Source of the DNA: Atribacterota bacterium
Lineage (GTDB): Bacteria; Atribacterota; Atribacteria; Atribacterales; Caldatribacteriaceae
Assembly (NCBI GenBank): GCA_039638595.1
Contig: JBDIWM010000009.1
Coordinates: 1-51,093, forward strand
DNA length: 51,093 bases
Reading direction: 5' to 3'
Part shown: one piece after another, positions 23,897 through 30,457 of the stretch
Layout: each line of letters opens with the position of its first letter
How positions within the stretch are numbered: the first letter of the stretch is position 1
The notes under the pieces: generated by a model
Seen by the model: only the letters and a program-made list of their open reading frames with translations
Databases searched by the model: none
What the model was told of the DNA's origin: nothing
Translations under genes and position numbers: made by a program

Positions 23897-25140
23897 GTAC
23901 TGTGGGTGATGTTTTGCGCGCGATCAAAGAAAAAGCCGAAGGAGCACTCATCAAGAAAGCAGTCTTTGGCCCTGATGTGGATCTCTCTCGTTTTTACGAG
24001 TGTTCTCCAAAGGAGCAAATTGGTAGTCTGGAAGAAGTATCTTCTCAGCTGAAAGAAGCAGCTCTGTACGCCGGTGTGGAGCTGGAAAGTCCGGGAGCGG
24101 GGACCTATCTCCAGGTGGATCGTTCCGCAATCTATGAACGAGTTCTGAAACCTTTCGAGGGAAAACTCGAAATCATGAGTGTCCGTCGGGCTCTGGAACT
24201 TTATCCTGAAGTTGTTTCGGAATACTGGTGGAAGCTAATTCCGGTTGACATGGACAAATATACCGCTTTTGCTGAACTCTGTTTCACAGAAGGGTATTTC
24301 ATTCGGGTTTTTGCACACCAGAAAGTCGATATCCCGCTCCAGGCCTGTCTTTTGGTTTCTGAGAAATCCAGAGTGCAGAGTGTTCATAACCTCGTGATTC
24401 TGGAAGAAGGGGCTGAGGCGAACATTATCACCGGATGTGCTTCGGTAAAAGGAAGTGAGGAAGGCGTCCACATCGGGGTGAGCGAGTTCTACCTTGGGAG
24501 AGGGAGCCGTCTCACGTTTACCATGATTCATAACTGGGGGGAACAGTTTCACGTTCGTCCTCGGACTGCGATACGCATGGAGGACAATGCTTTCTTTAGC
24601 AGTACCTATGTGCTGATGAAGCCGGTGGCTTCTTTACAGACCTTTCCTCGGGCATCTCTGGAAGGGAAAAACGCGAACGCCCAGTTTCAGAGCATCATTT
24701 TTGCGAAAGGCCGCTCCTACATCGATATTGGTTCTACCCTCCTTTTAAAGGCGGCAGGATGTCGGGGAAACTCTATTTCCCGGGTCTGTGCCGTGGAGCA
24801 GGCGGAAATATACACTCGAGGACGCCTCATCTCCTACCATGACGATACCCAAGCTCACCTTGAATGCAAGGGGATCCTCTTTTCTTCGGAGGCCAAAATT
24901 ATTTCGATTCCAGAACTGGAGGTTCACGGTGCTCCAAAAGCTCGTCTTTCGCATGAAGCTGCGGTAGGACCTCTGGAAGAGGAAACCATCAACTACCTGC
25001 GTGCTCGAGGCCTTAAGAAAGAAGAAGCGTTGTCTCTCCTCACTCGAGGGTTTTTGAGTATCGATCTTCCAGGGATTCCTGCGCTTCTCAAGGGCTACAT
25101 TGAGGAGATTATCAAGGTCACTTCTCGTGACATCATGTAG
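23893..25140 (+). CDS. sufB: Fe-S cluster assembly scaffold SufB/SufD family
   Basis: A 415-residue scaffold with the right-handed beta-helix core: VHNLVILEEGAEANIITGCAS, FTMIHNWGE, ASLEGKNANAQFQSIIF. Key residues are Cys325 in LECKGILFSS and His354 in RLSHEAAVG, which match the cluster-forming Cys and His of SufB and SufD. It is shorter than E. coli SufB (495), as in archaeal and anaerobe minimal systems, and as the sole SufBD protein here may homodimerise. Overlaps sufC by four bases. Confidence 0.9.
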   Translation: MSTVGDVLRAIKEKAEGALIKKAVFGPDVDLSRFYECSPKEQIGSLEEVSSQLKEAALYAGVELESPGAGTYLQVDRSAIYERVLKPFEGKLEIMSVRRALELYPEVVSEYWWKLIPVDMDKYTAFAELCFTEGYFIRVFAHQKVDIPLQACLLVSEKSRVQSVHNLVILEEGAEANIITGCASVKGSEEGVHIGVSEFYLGRGSRLTFTMIHNWGEQFHVRPRTAIRMEDNAFFSSTYVLMKPVASLQTFPRASLEGKNANAQFQSIIFAKGRSYIDIGSTLLLKAAGCRGNSISRVCAVEQAEIYTRGRLISYHDDTQAHLECKGILFSSEAKIISIPELEVHGAPKARLSHEAAVGPLEEETINYLRARGLKKEEALSLLTRGFLSIDLPGIPALLKGYIEEIIKVTSRDIM

Positions 25141-25151
25141 AGGTGTTGTGC

Positions 25152-25385
25152 TTGGGAGTGCAAGCCTATATTCTGATCCAGGTGCAGGCAGGGAAAGCGC
25201 AGCACATCAAAAAGGAGTTGGTCCAAAATCCTGCCTTTTTGAGGGTGGATCGGATCATGGGGCCTTTTGATCTCATTGCTCTGGTTGAGGCAGAAAATAA
25301 CCGGGAAATTGGAGAAACCATATTACGAGATATTCAGTCGTTAAGCGGAGTGAAGAGAACCCTGACTTGTCCGATCATCCCTTGA
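25152..25385 (+). CDS. Stand-alone Lrp/AsnC ligand-binding (RAM) domain protein
   Basis: A 77-residue protein covering only the RAM effector domain: QAYILIQVQAGKAQHIKKEL, VDRIMGPFDLIALVEA, TILRDIQSLSGVKRTLTCPII. It lacks the helix-turn-helix of Lrp/AsnC regulators. Such single-domain proteins bind small molecules, often amino acids, and may pair with full-length regulators. I start at TTG 25152, six bases after AGAGGTG; GTG 25143 lies within that site. The next gene encodes a helix-turn-helix protein whose own sensor or protease part looks defunct. Confidence 0.8.
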   Translation: MGVQAYILIQVQAGKAQHIKKELVQNPAFLRVDRIMGPFDLIALVEAENNREIGETILRDIQSLSGVKRTLTCPIIP

Positions 25386-25389
25386 GAAC

Positions 25390-26007
25390 ATGGTAATGAG
25401 AGGGAAGAAGAGTATTTCTTCAAAAGGAGAGGAAATCCTTCTTTTCATTGAGCAGTATTCTCGCAAAAATGGCTATCCACCCACAGTGAGAGAGATTGGC
25501 GAGGCGGTGGGCTTAGCTTCGTCCTGTAGTGTTCACTACCATCTGCGTAAGCTCGAGGGAAAAGGTTTTATCCGTAGGGACCCGGCCAAACCACGAGCGA
25601 TTGAGCTGAATGTACATCGGATTGATGCTCGACTGAGTAAAGATATGGTGATTGTCCCGCTGGTGGAAGGTTTTACTTTCAACAAAAGAGGTTTCGATAT
25701 TGGAGAGGCAAAGAAATTTTTTCTTTTCTCTCGTTCTCTTTTGGGTGAAGAAGGATGTTTCGTGTTAAAGGTTGATGGAGATGGGTTTCGGGCGTGGCAT
25801 ATCCTTGGGGGAGATTATCTGTTCATTAATAAAAAAGAAACAGGTTGTGTGGGGGATTTGGTGTTAGTGTGGGAAGGCGGAAATATTGCGATCCGGAGAA
25901 TCGGGGAAAAAGGGAAGCTTTTGGCTGATGAAGCTGATGGTTCGGTTTCTTCTTGGAATGTGGCTATGGTAATCGGGAAAATTGTGGGAATATGGAGGAA
26001 ATTGTAG
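25390..26007 (+). CDS. LexA-like repressor with degenerate S24 peptidase domain
   Basis: A 205-residue LexA-length protein. Residues 10-72 form a LexA-type winged helix (GYPPTVREIGEAVGLASS, LRKLEGKGFIRRDPAKPRAIEL). The C-terminal part aligns with the LexA peptidase fold (CFVLKVDGDGF, GGDYLFINKK, GDLVLVWEGG), but the catalytic Ser (E. coli Ser119) is Gly132, the catalytic Lys (Lys156) is Arg169, and the Ala-Gly cleavage site is missing in VPLVEGFTFNKRG. Self-cleavage should be impossible, so an SOS role by the usual mechanism is unlikely. Its place between the RAM-domain gene and yjbQ in the suf operon suggests local regulation. DNA targets are unknown. Confidence 0.82.
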   Translation: MVMRGKKSISSKGEEILLFIEQYSRKNGYPPTVREIGEAVGLASSCSVHYHLRKLEGKGFIRRDPAKPRAIELNVHRIDARLSKDMVIVPLVEGFTFNKRGFDIGEAKKFFLFSRSLLGEEGCFVLKVDGDGFRAWHILGGDYLFINKKETGCVGDLVLVWEGGNIAIRRIGEKGKLLADEADGSVSSWNVAMVIGKIVGIWRKL

Positions 26008-26019
26008 GAGGTGTTGGAG

Positions 26020-26436
26020 GTGATCGTGACTAGAGAACTTGTTTTTCCCACCGCAGGGCACGGTGAAGTGGTGAAAATTACAGACAAAGTGGTGGAGCTT
26101 TTGGCACAATCTGCGCTCCAACGGGGGATGGTTTTGCTCTTTGTTCCAGGGAACACAGCGATTGTAACGACTCTTGAATTCGAGCCAGGTCTTGTGGCTG
26201 ATGTCAAAAATGCCTGGGAAAAGCTCGTTCCTTCTACTGGTGAATACGAGCACAATCTTCGCTGGGGGGATGGGAATGGGTATGCTCATGTGCGTTCCAG
26301 TTTTGCTGGACCGTCCCTTGTGATTCCCTTTGAGGATGGGAAGCTGATTCTGGGGACCTGGCAGGACATCGTTCTTATCGATTTTGACAATCGTCCCCGA
26401 GATCGACGACTCGTTGTCCAGGTCATGGGAGAATAA
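26020..26436 (+). CDS. YjbQ/UPF0047 family protein
   Basis: A 138-residue protein with a clear UPF0047 signature: GMVLLFVPGNTAIVTTLE, EHNLRWGDGNGYAHVRSSFAGPS, GTWQDIVLIDFDNRPRDRR and the QVMGE end. E. coli YjbQ has weak thiamine-phosphate synthase activity; the physiological role of the family is unclear. The start is ambiguous; I use GTG 26020, seven bases after AGGAGGT, rather than GTG 26011 which abuts that site. Ends one base before the ADH gene. Confidence 0.88.
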   Translation: MIVTRELVFPTAGHGEVVKITDKVVELLAQSALQRGMVLLFVPGNTAIVTTLEFEPGLVADVKNAWEKLVPSTGEYEHNLRWGDGNGYAHVRSSFAGPSLVIPFEDGKLILGTWQDIVLIDFDNRPRDRRLVVQVMGE

Positions 26437-26437
26437 A

Positions 26438-27568
26438 ATGGGAGAGCAATTTGTCTTTCGCTTACCAAAAGAGATTTATTTTGGTCTCGGTGAAGGAAAA
26501 AGGGTGGGGGAACTGATTAAGCGACTGGGAAAAAAGGTGCTTTTCGTCATTGGAAAAAGTTTTGTTCAACGGTATGGAATTCTTGATGAAGTCATGACTT
26601 CTCTTGCTGAGTCGTCTTTAGAATGGGTCATCTTTGAGGGGGTTGAGCCTGAACCATCCCTAAAGACCGTTGACCGCGGTGTGAGCCTGGCGTATCGAGA
26701 GAATTGTGACTTGGTGCTCTCTGTAGGGGGAGGAAGTGTTCTGGATTGTGGAAAGGCCATAGCCGGCGTTTGTGGGAACGGAGAAAGCGTGGTTCCCTTT
26801 TTCGAGGGACAAACCCTGCCCCATCCTGGCATTCCCTGGATAGCTATGCCCACCACGGCAGGCACGGGTTCGGAGATGACCAATAACGCCGTGCTCACCG
26901 ATTACACCAGAAAGCTCAAAAAAAGTTTTCGGAGTCCCTTTCTCATTGCTACTCTGGTCATCGTTGACCCGCTCTACACTCGTTTCATGAGTCCTTACCT
27001 TACCGCGGTAAGCGGTGTTGATGCTCTAATCCAAGCTATTGAAGCATACACCAGTCCCCGGAGAAGCCCTATGACCGATTTTTTGGCTCTGGAAGCGGTG
27101 GAAAGACTATGGAGGCATCTACCACTGGCCGTTCAGGATGGTGATAATCTCGAATATCGGAAAGAGATGGCTCTGGGGAGTCTGGTGAGTGCCATGGCCT
27201 TTGCCAATGCTTCGTCGGGGCCGATTCATGGTCTGGCGCACATGATTGGTCCTGATTTTGGAATTGTGCATGGAGAAGCCTGCGGTATACTCTTTCCGGC
27301 CGTGGTTCGGTTTAATCGAGACGTTTTAGAAAAACGGTATCTCGAGCTTGCTCGGGTTACCGGGAACCAGGGGGTGGAAGAGTGGATAAAGGCGTTTGAG
27401 CACCTGATGCAAAGGATTGGTTTACGGACCAGACTTCGGGAGTTTGGTGTTGGGGAGGAAGCACTCATTTCAGTTATTCGACCAGAGCGAATTGGAGCGA
27501 GCATCAAGGAGAACCCTCGATCCATGGATACGGAGGACTTGTACTCTATCTTGAAAGAGGTGTACTGA
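26438..27568 (+). CDS. Iron-containing alcohol dehydrogenase family
   Basis: A 376-residue NAD(P)-dependent dehydrogenase. GGGSVLDCGKAIAG binds the cofactor; TTAGTGSEMTNNAVLTD is the family signature; HGLAHMIGPDFGIVHGEACG supplies two metal-ligand histidines. The first metal site reads GVDALIQ, with Asp195 kept but Gln199 where FucO-type enzymes have a ligand His (DALTH). Subfamilies with Gln there may exist, so activity is not excluded. Alcohol or aldehyde substrate unknown. Start ATG 26438 follows the yjbQ stop (TAAA-ATG). In the suf operon. Confidence 0.9.
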   Translation: MGEQFVFRLPKEIYFGLGEGKRVGELIKRLGKKVLFVIGKSFVQRYGILDEVMTSLAESSLEWVIFEGVEPEPSLKTVDRGVSLAYRENCDLVLSVGGGSVLDCGKAIAGVCGNGESVVPFFEGQTLPHPGIPWIAMPTTAGTGSEMTNNAVLTDYTRKLKKSFRSPFLIATLVIVDPLYTRFMSPYLTAVSGVDALIQAIEAYTSPRRSPMTDFLALEAVERLWRHLPLAVQDGDNLEYRKEMALGSLVSAMAFANASSGPIHGLAHMIGPDFGIVHGEACGILFPAVVRFNRDVLEKRYLELARVTGNQGVEEWIKAFEHLMQRIGLRTRLREFGVGEEALISVIRPERIGASIKENPRSMDTEDLYSILKEVY

Positions 27569-27583
27569 AAGGAGGGATTGCAA

Positions 27584-27919
27584 GTGGAAATGGTGCGCGA
27601 AGATGAGAAGAGCTTTCGGAATGGAGATTGGGGCATCAAATACCTTTTTCGGGGCCCCCGACTTGACTGGGGTGTGGTTTTACTCAAGCCTGGGACCTGC
27701 ATGGGAGCTCATTACCACCGGGAAGTGGAAGAAACCTTTTTCATCCTGGAAGGGAAGGGGATATTAAAAATCGACGAGTCCGAAATACCGGTGGAACAGG
27801 GCATGGCTTTTCGGGTGGAACCGGGGGAAAAACACGATCTCTATACCCTGGAGAATTCTTCTCTAAAAGGCATTTTCATTAAATTTCCCTATTGTCCAGA
27901 CGACAAGGTCGACTGTTGA
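27584..27919 (+). CDS. Small cupin-domain protein
   Basis: A 111-residue single cupin: GAHYHREVEETFFILEGKGIL holds the His-His-Glu metal-ligand motif 1, and GMAFRVEPGEKHDLYTLENSS motif 2 with the fourth ligand His. Such proteins bind a metal and may act as isomerases, dioxygenases or sensors. I start at GTG 27584, seven bases after GGAGGG; TTG 27578 abuts that site. Four bases separate it from the radical-SAM gene; the substrate is unknown. Confidence 0.88.
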   Translation: MEMVREDEKSFRNGDWGIKYLFRGPRLDWGVVLLKPGTCMGAHYHREVEETFFILEGKGILKIDESEIPVEQGMAFRVEPGEKHDLYTLENSSLKGIFIKFPYCPDDKVDC

Positions 27920-27922
27920 AGC

Positions 27923-28801
27923 ATGGAATCACCGCTTGAGCTTCTGGTCTTTTCCCTCTATGACCATCTTAGGCACTGTGACCTCTGCCCACGTTGTTGC
28001 GGCGTGAACCGTCTGCGAGGCGAAAAAGGATTCTGTCGAGGAGGGATGTTGCCCAGAATAGCCAGTTTCCATCCCCATTTTGGAGAAGAACCGTTGTTGA
28101 GTGGCCGGAAGGGTTCGGGCACCATCTTTTTCACCGGATGCAACATGCACTGTGTGTACTGCCAGAATTACACCATCAGTCAGTTTGACGAAGGAGAAGA
28201 AGTTGATTGCGAAACGCTGGCTGCAATTATGCTCACGCTGCAAAAGGAAGGATGTCATAATCTGAATCTGGTGACTCCGACTCATTTTTTACCCCAAATT
28301 CTCTGCGCATTGAGTATCGCCAAAAAGGCTGGTTTTTCGCTTCCTTTGGTTTACAATACTGGGGGGTATGAAAGGGTAGAAATTCTCCGTCTTTTAAAAG
28401 GTGTGGTTGACATTTACTTACCAGATATGAGATATTCAAGAGAAGAAAGCGGGGTACGGTACTCTCGGGCACTTTTCTACCCGTATTTTAACCGGGAAGC
28501 AGTGCGGGAAATGTTTGCCCAAGTTGGGGAAGTGGTGTGTAATGAGGAAAATGTGGCATTGAGAGGGATGGTGGTAAGGATTTTACTTATTCCCTCTCTG
28601 GTTGACGAAGCCATGGAGAATTTGCGGTTTCTGGCTGAAAATGTTTCTCGGCGGATTTTTATCACGCTGATGCGGCAGTATCGTCCCATGTATCGGGCTT
28701 CGGAATTTCCCGAGCTCGGTGGGCAGATTGATACGGTAACTTATGAGCGAGTGCTTCGATATGGCTTAGAACTTGGCCTGAACAATTTCATCTTGCAGTG
28801 A
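27923..28801 (+). CDS. PflX-like radical SAM protein (COG1313)
   Basis: A 292-residue protein. An N-terminal Cys cluster (CDLCPRCCGVNRLRGEKGFC) typical of PflA-related COG1313 proteins is followed by the radical-SAM motif in FFTGCNMHCVYCQN (C-x3-C-x2-C) and SAM-binding VTPTHFLPQIL. It resembles pyruvate-formate-lyase activase, but no glycyl-radical enzyme is nearby. Target unknown. It lies between the cupin and DUF2148 genes in the suf operon, which would supply the clusters. Confidence 0.88.
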   Translation: MESPLELLVFSLYDHLRHCDLCPRCCGVNRLRGEKGFCRGGMLPRIASFHPHFGEEPLLSGRKGSGTIFFTGCNMHCVYCQNYTISQFDEGEEVDCETLAAIMLTLQKEGCHNLNLVTPTHFLPQILCALSIAKKAGFSLPLVYNTGGYERVEILRLLKGVVDIYLPDMRYSREESGVRYSRALFYPYFNREAVREMFAQVGEVVCNEENVALRGMVVRILLIPSLVDEAMENLRFLAENVSRRIFITLMRQYRPMYRASEFPELGGQIDTVTYERVLRYGLELGLNNFILQ

Positions 28802-28814
28802 AAGGAGGATGAGA

Positions 28815-29336
28815 ATGGAGGCAGCATTGAGGCAGATTGCTGAGTTTATGGTTATTTCAGCCCGGACTGCCCCAAAATCGGGAGGAAAAGATTTTGTTAC
28901 GGTTCAAGTGGTGGAGGGAGATTTGTTACAAAAGTTGGGAGAGGCAATGGTACAGTATGGGGAAGAGACGGGAATTCGAGGTTTTATTCGAGACGGGAAA
29001 AACGTCTTGGATTCGTCAGCGGTGGTGTTGATTGGGTTAAAGGATGCTCAGGTGATGGGCTTAAATTGTGGGGGATGCGGTTTTGATGCCTGCACGGAAC
29101 TGGAACCAAAGGAAAAAAGAGAATTTAAAGGTCCGCAGTGTATGTTGCGCCTTCTGGATCTTGGAATTGCTTTGGGATCGGCAGTAAAAACGGCTTCGCT
29201 ATTTAACGTCGATAATCGTATTATGTACCGTATTGGAGTGATTGCCAGACGTATCGGTCTTACACAGGATGATGTGGTGATGGGAATTCCCCTTGCGGCG
29301 AAGGGGAAGAACATTTATTTTGACCGTAAAGATTAG
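28815..29336 (+). CDS. DUF2148 ferredoxin-domain protein
   Basis: A 173-residue protein of the DUF2148 family: RTAPKSGGKDFV at the start, LGLN-type CGGCGFDAC and a later CMLR, giving Cys residues for a 4Fe-4S cluster. The C-terminus has YRIGVIARRIGLTQDDVVMGIPLAAKGKNIYFDR, a family hallmark. Function unknown; common in anaerobes next to redox enzymes. I start at ATG 28815, six bases after AAGGAGG; ATG 28809 abuts that site. Confidence 0.87.
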   Translation: MEAALRQIAEFMVISARTAPKSGGKDFVTVQVVEGDLLQKLGEAMVQYGEETGIRGFIRDGKNVLDSSAVVLIGLKDAQVMGLNCGGCGFDACTELEPKEKREFKGPQCMLRLLDLGIALGSAVKTASLFNVDNRIMYRIGVIARRIGLTQDDVVMGIPLAAKGKNIYFDRKD

Positions 29337-29346
29337 AGGTGCGTGC

Positions 29347-30222
29347 ATGGGTGAGTTCAGGATTCAAGACGTTATTGGATTGATCCTGGCAATTTTAATC
29401 GTGGCTATTTTAATCAGTATTATTCTGATTTTGCGCGAGAGTGCTCGGGAGAGAAGGCGGTGGACCAGTGAAGAGGAGGAAGAAGAGGAAGTGGGAAAGA
29501 GGCGTTTTCCCTTTCCCCCTCGAGAAGCCACTCGTGGGGCGAGTGAGGTTTCAGGTGAAGCCATACGAGAGGGAAAGTGGGGTGCTTTGCCCCGTCCCCG
29601 GGTGACTGAAGAAGAACAAGAAACGGTTGAAGAAGTTGTCAAAGAATATCCCAAGAAAGGGTATCCTGTCCAGGAAGAGACCGAAAAGGAATTAACCCTT
29701 AAGGAGAACCAAAGGGTAGGGGAAGAAGTGAGGAAAGGGAAAGAACCGAAACAAGTGGTCATCGAAAGGGCCTTGCGAAAGCTTGAAAACCAGGGGATTG
29801 ACTTTGGTAAACTCAAATCTCTGGTGACTGAAGAGATGCTCTCTTTTTCGCCTCTCCTCTGGGAAGTGAAAGAGGAGGTTCGCTCAGGAAAAGAATTGGG
29901 AGAAATCGTGATTCATACTGTTTTCCGAACCATTCCTGGATATTCTGGGGAGGAAATTGTTGAACGATATCGTTCCGGAGATATATCGATTGTAGAGAAA
30001 CTGGAAGCACGAATCAGAACTCCCGAGGGGAGAGATTTCCTCGTGGCAACTCTGAGCCTTGAATATTTTCACGTTCCAGAACTGGAACGAGAAATGAAAA
30101 GGGGGAGTTTGGAGAAAGAAGAATATGAGCTCTTGCGAGCTTTAAAATTCGTGGATCGGAGCACAAAAAGAGAATTCGCTCGTGCCGTTTACGCTCAGAT
30201 TATGAGTGAAGACAAAGAGTAG
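29347..30222 (+). CDS. Membrane-anchored helical protein of unknown function
   Basis: Not recognised. A 291-residue protein with one N-terminal membrane helix (about residues 9-29), a basic stretch (RESARERRRW) and a run of seven Glu (42-48), then a low-complexity linker rich in Glu, Lys and Val (about 50-135). A predicted helical domain (about 135-291) follows (RALRKLENQGIDFGKL, EIVIHTVFRTIPGYSGEEIVERYRSGD). The basic residues after the helix favour a cytoplasmic C-terminus. Start ATG 29347 follows AGAGGTG. It ends the suf operon and precedes a tiny membrane ORF and the long coiled-coil gene. Confidence 0.7.
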   Translation: MGEFRIQDVIGLILAILIVAILISIILILRESARERRRWTSEEEEEEEVGKRRFPFPPREATRGASEVSGEAIREGKWGALPRPRVTEEEQETVEEVVKEYPKKGYPVQEETEKELTLKENQRVGEEVRKGKEPKQVVIERALRKLENQGIDFGKLKSLVTEEMLSFSPLLWEVKEEVRSGKELGEIVIHTVFRTIPGYSGEEIVERYRSGDISIVEKLEARIRTPEGRDFLVATLSLEYFHVPELEREMKRGSLEKEEYELLRALKFVDRSTKREFARAVYAQIMSEDKE

Positions 30223-30226
30223 GGCG

Positions 30227-30352
30227 GTGTTTTTCACTGTTTCATCTCGTAGGGAAAGAAAATTGAGGAACTGGAGAAAGGCGTATTGGGTTGTATTTTT
30301 CATTCTCTGGTTCCTTTTCTCTCTTCTCTATTTTCTCGGTTCTGCTCGTTGA
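30227..30352 (+). CDS. Possible 41-residue membrane miniprotein
   Basis: GTG 30227 opens a frame to TGA 30350-30352. The product has a basic N-terminal part (RRERKLRNWRK) then one aromatic-rich hydrophobic segment (AYWVVFFILWFLFSLLYFLG). An internal TTG at 30263 after AGGGAAAG would give 29 residues. The amphipathic-basic plus membrane-helix layout resembles real small membrane proteins, and it fills most of the 235-base gap between two membrane-anchored proteins. It could equally be chance in a pyrimidine-rich spacer. Confidence 0.35.
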   Translation: MFFTVSSRRERKLRNWRKAYWVVFFILWFLFSLLYFLGSAR

Positions 30353-30417
30353 TTTTGAGTTTCCTTCTGCGATAAGGTTTCCTCAGAGTCATTACTCGCA
30401 AGGTCAAAAGTTCTTTG

Positions 30418-30426
30418 TGCTATAAT
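30418..30426 (+). promoter_or_regulatory. Extended -10 promoter of the coiled-coil/ychF operon
   Basis: TGCTATAAT is a perfect extended -10; no good -35 lies upstream (the 17-base-spaced position reads GCAAGG). Transcription would start near 30433, and GGGGAGGTGG (30443-30452) then serves TTG 30458. Confidence 0.62.
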
Positions 30427-30457
30427 TTTCTAAGGATTTGTGAGGGGAGGTGGTTTT

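Noticed and set aside
25386-25400. SOS-type LexA box in front of the lexA-like gene
   Set aside because: Only four bases separate it from the RAM gene and no CGAAC-N4-GTTCG or CTG-N10-CAG palindrome was seen; protease residues are also missing.
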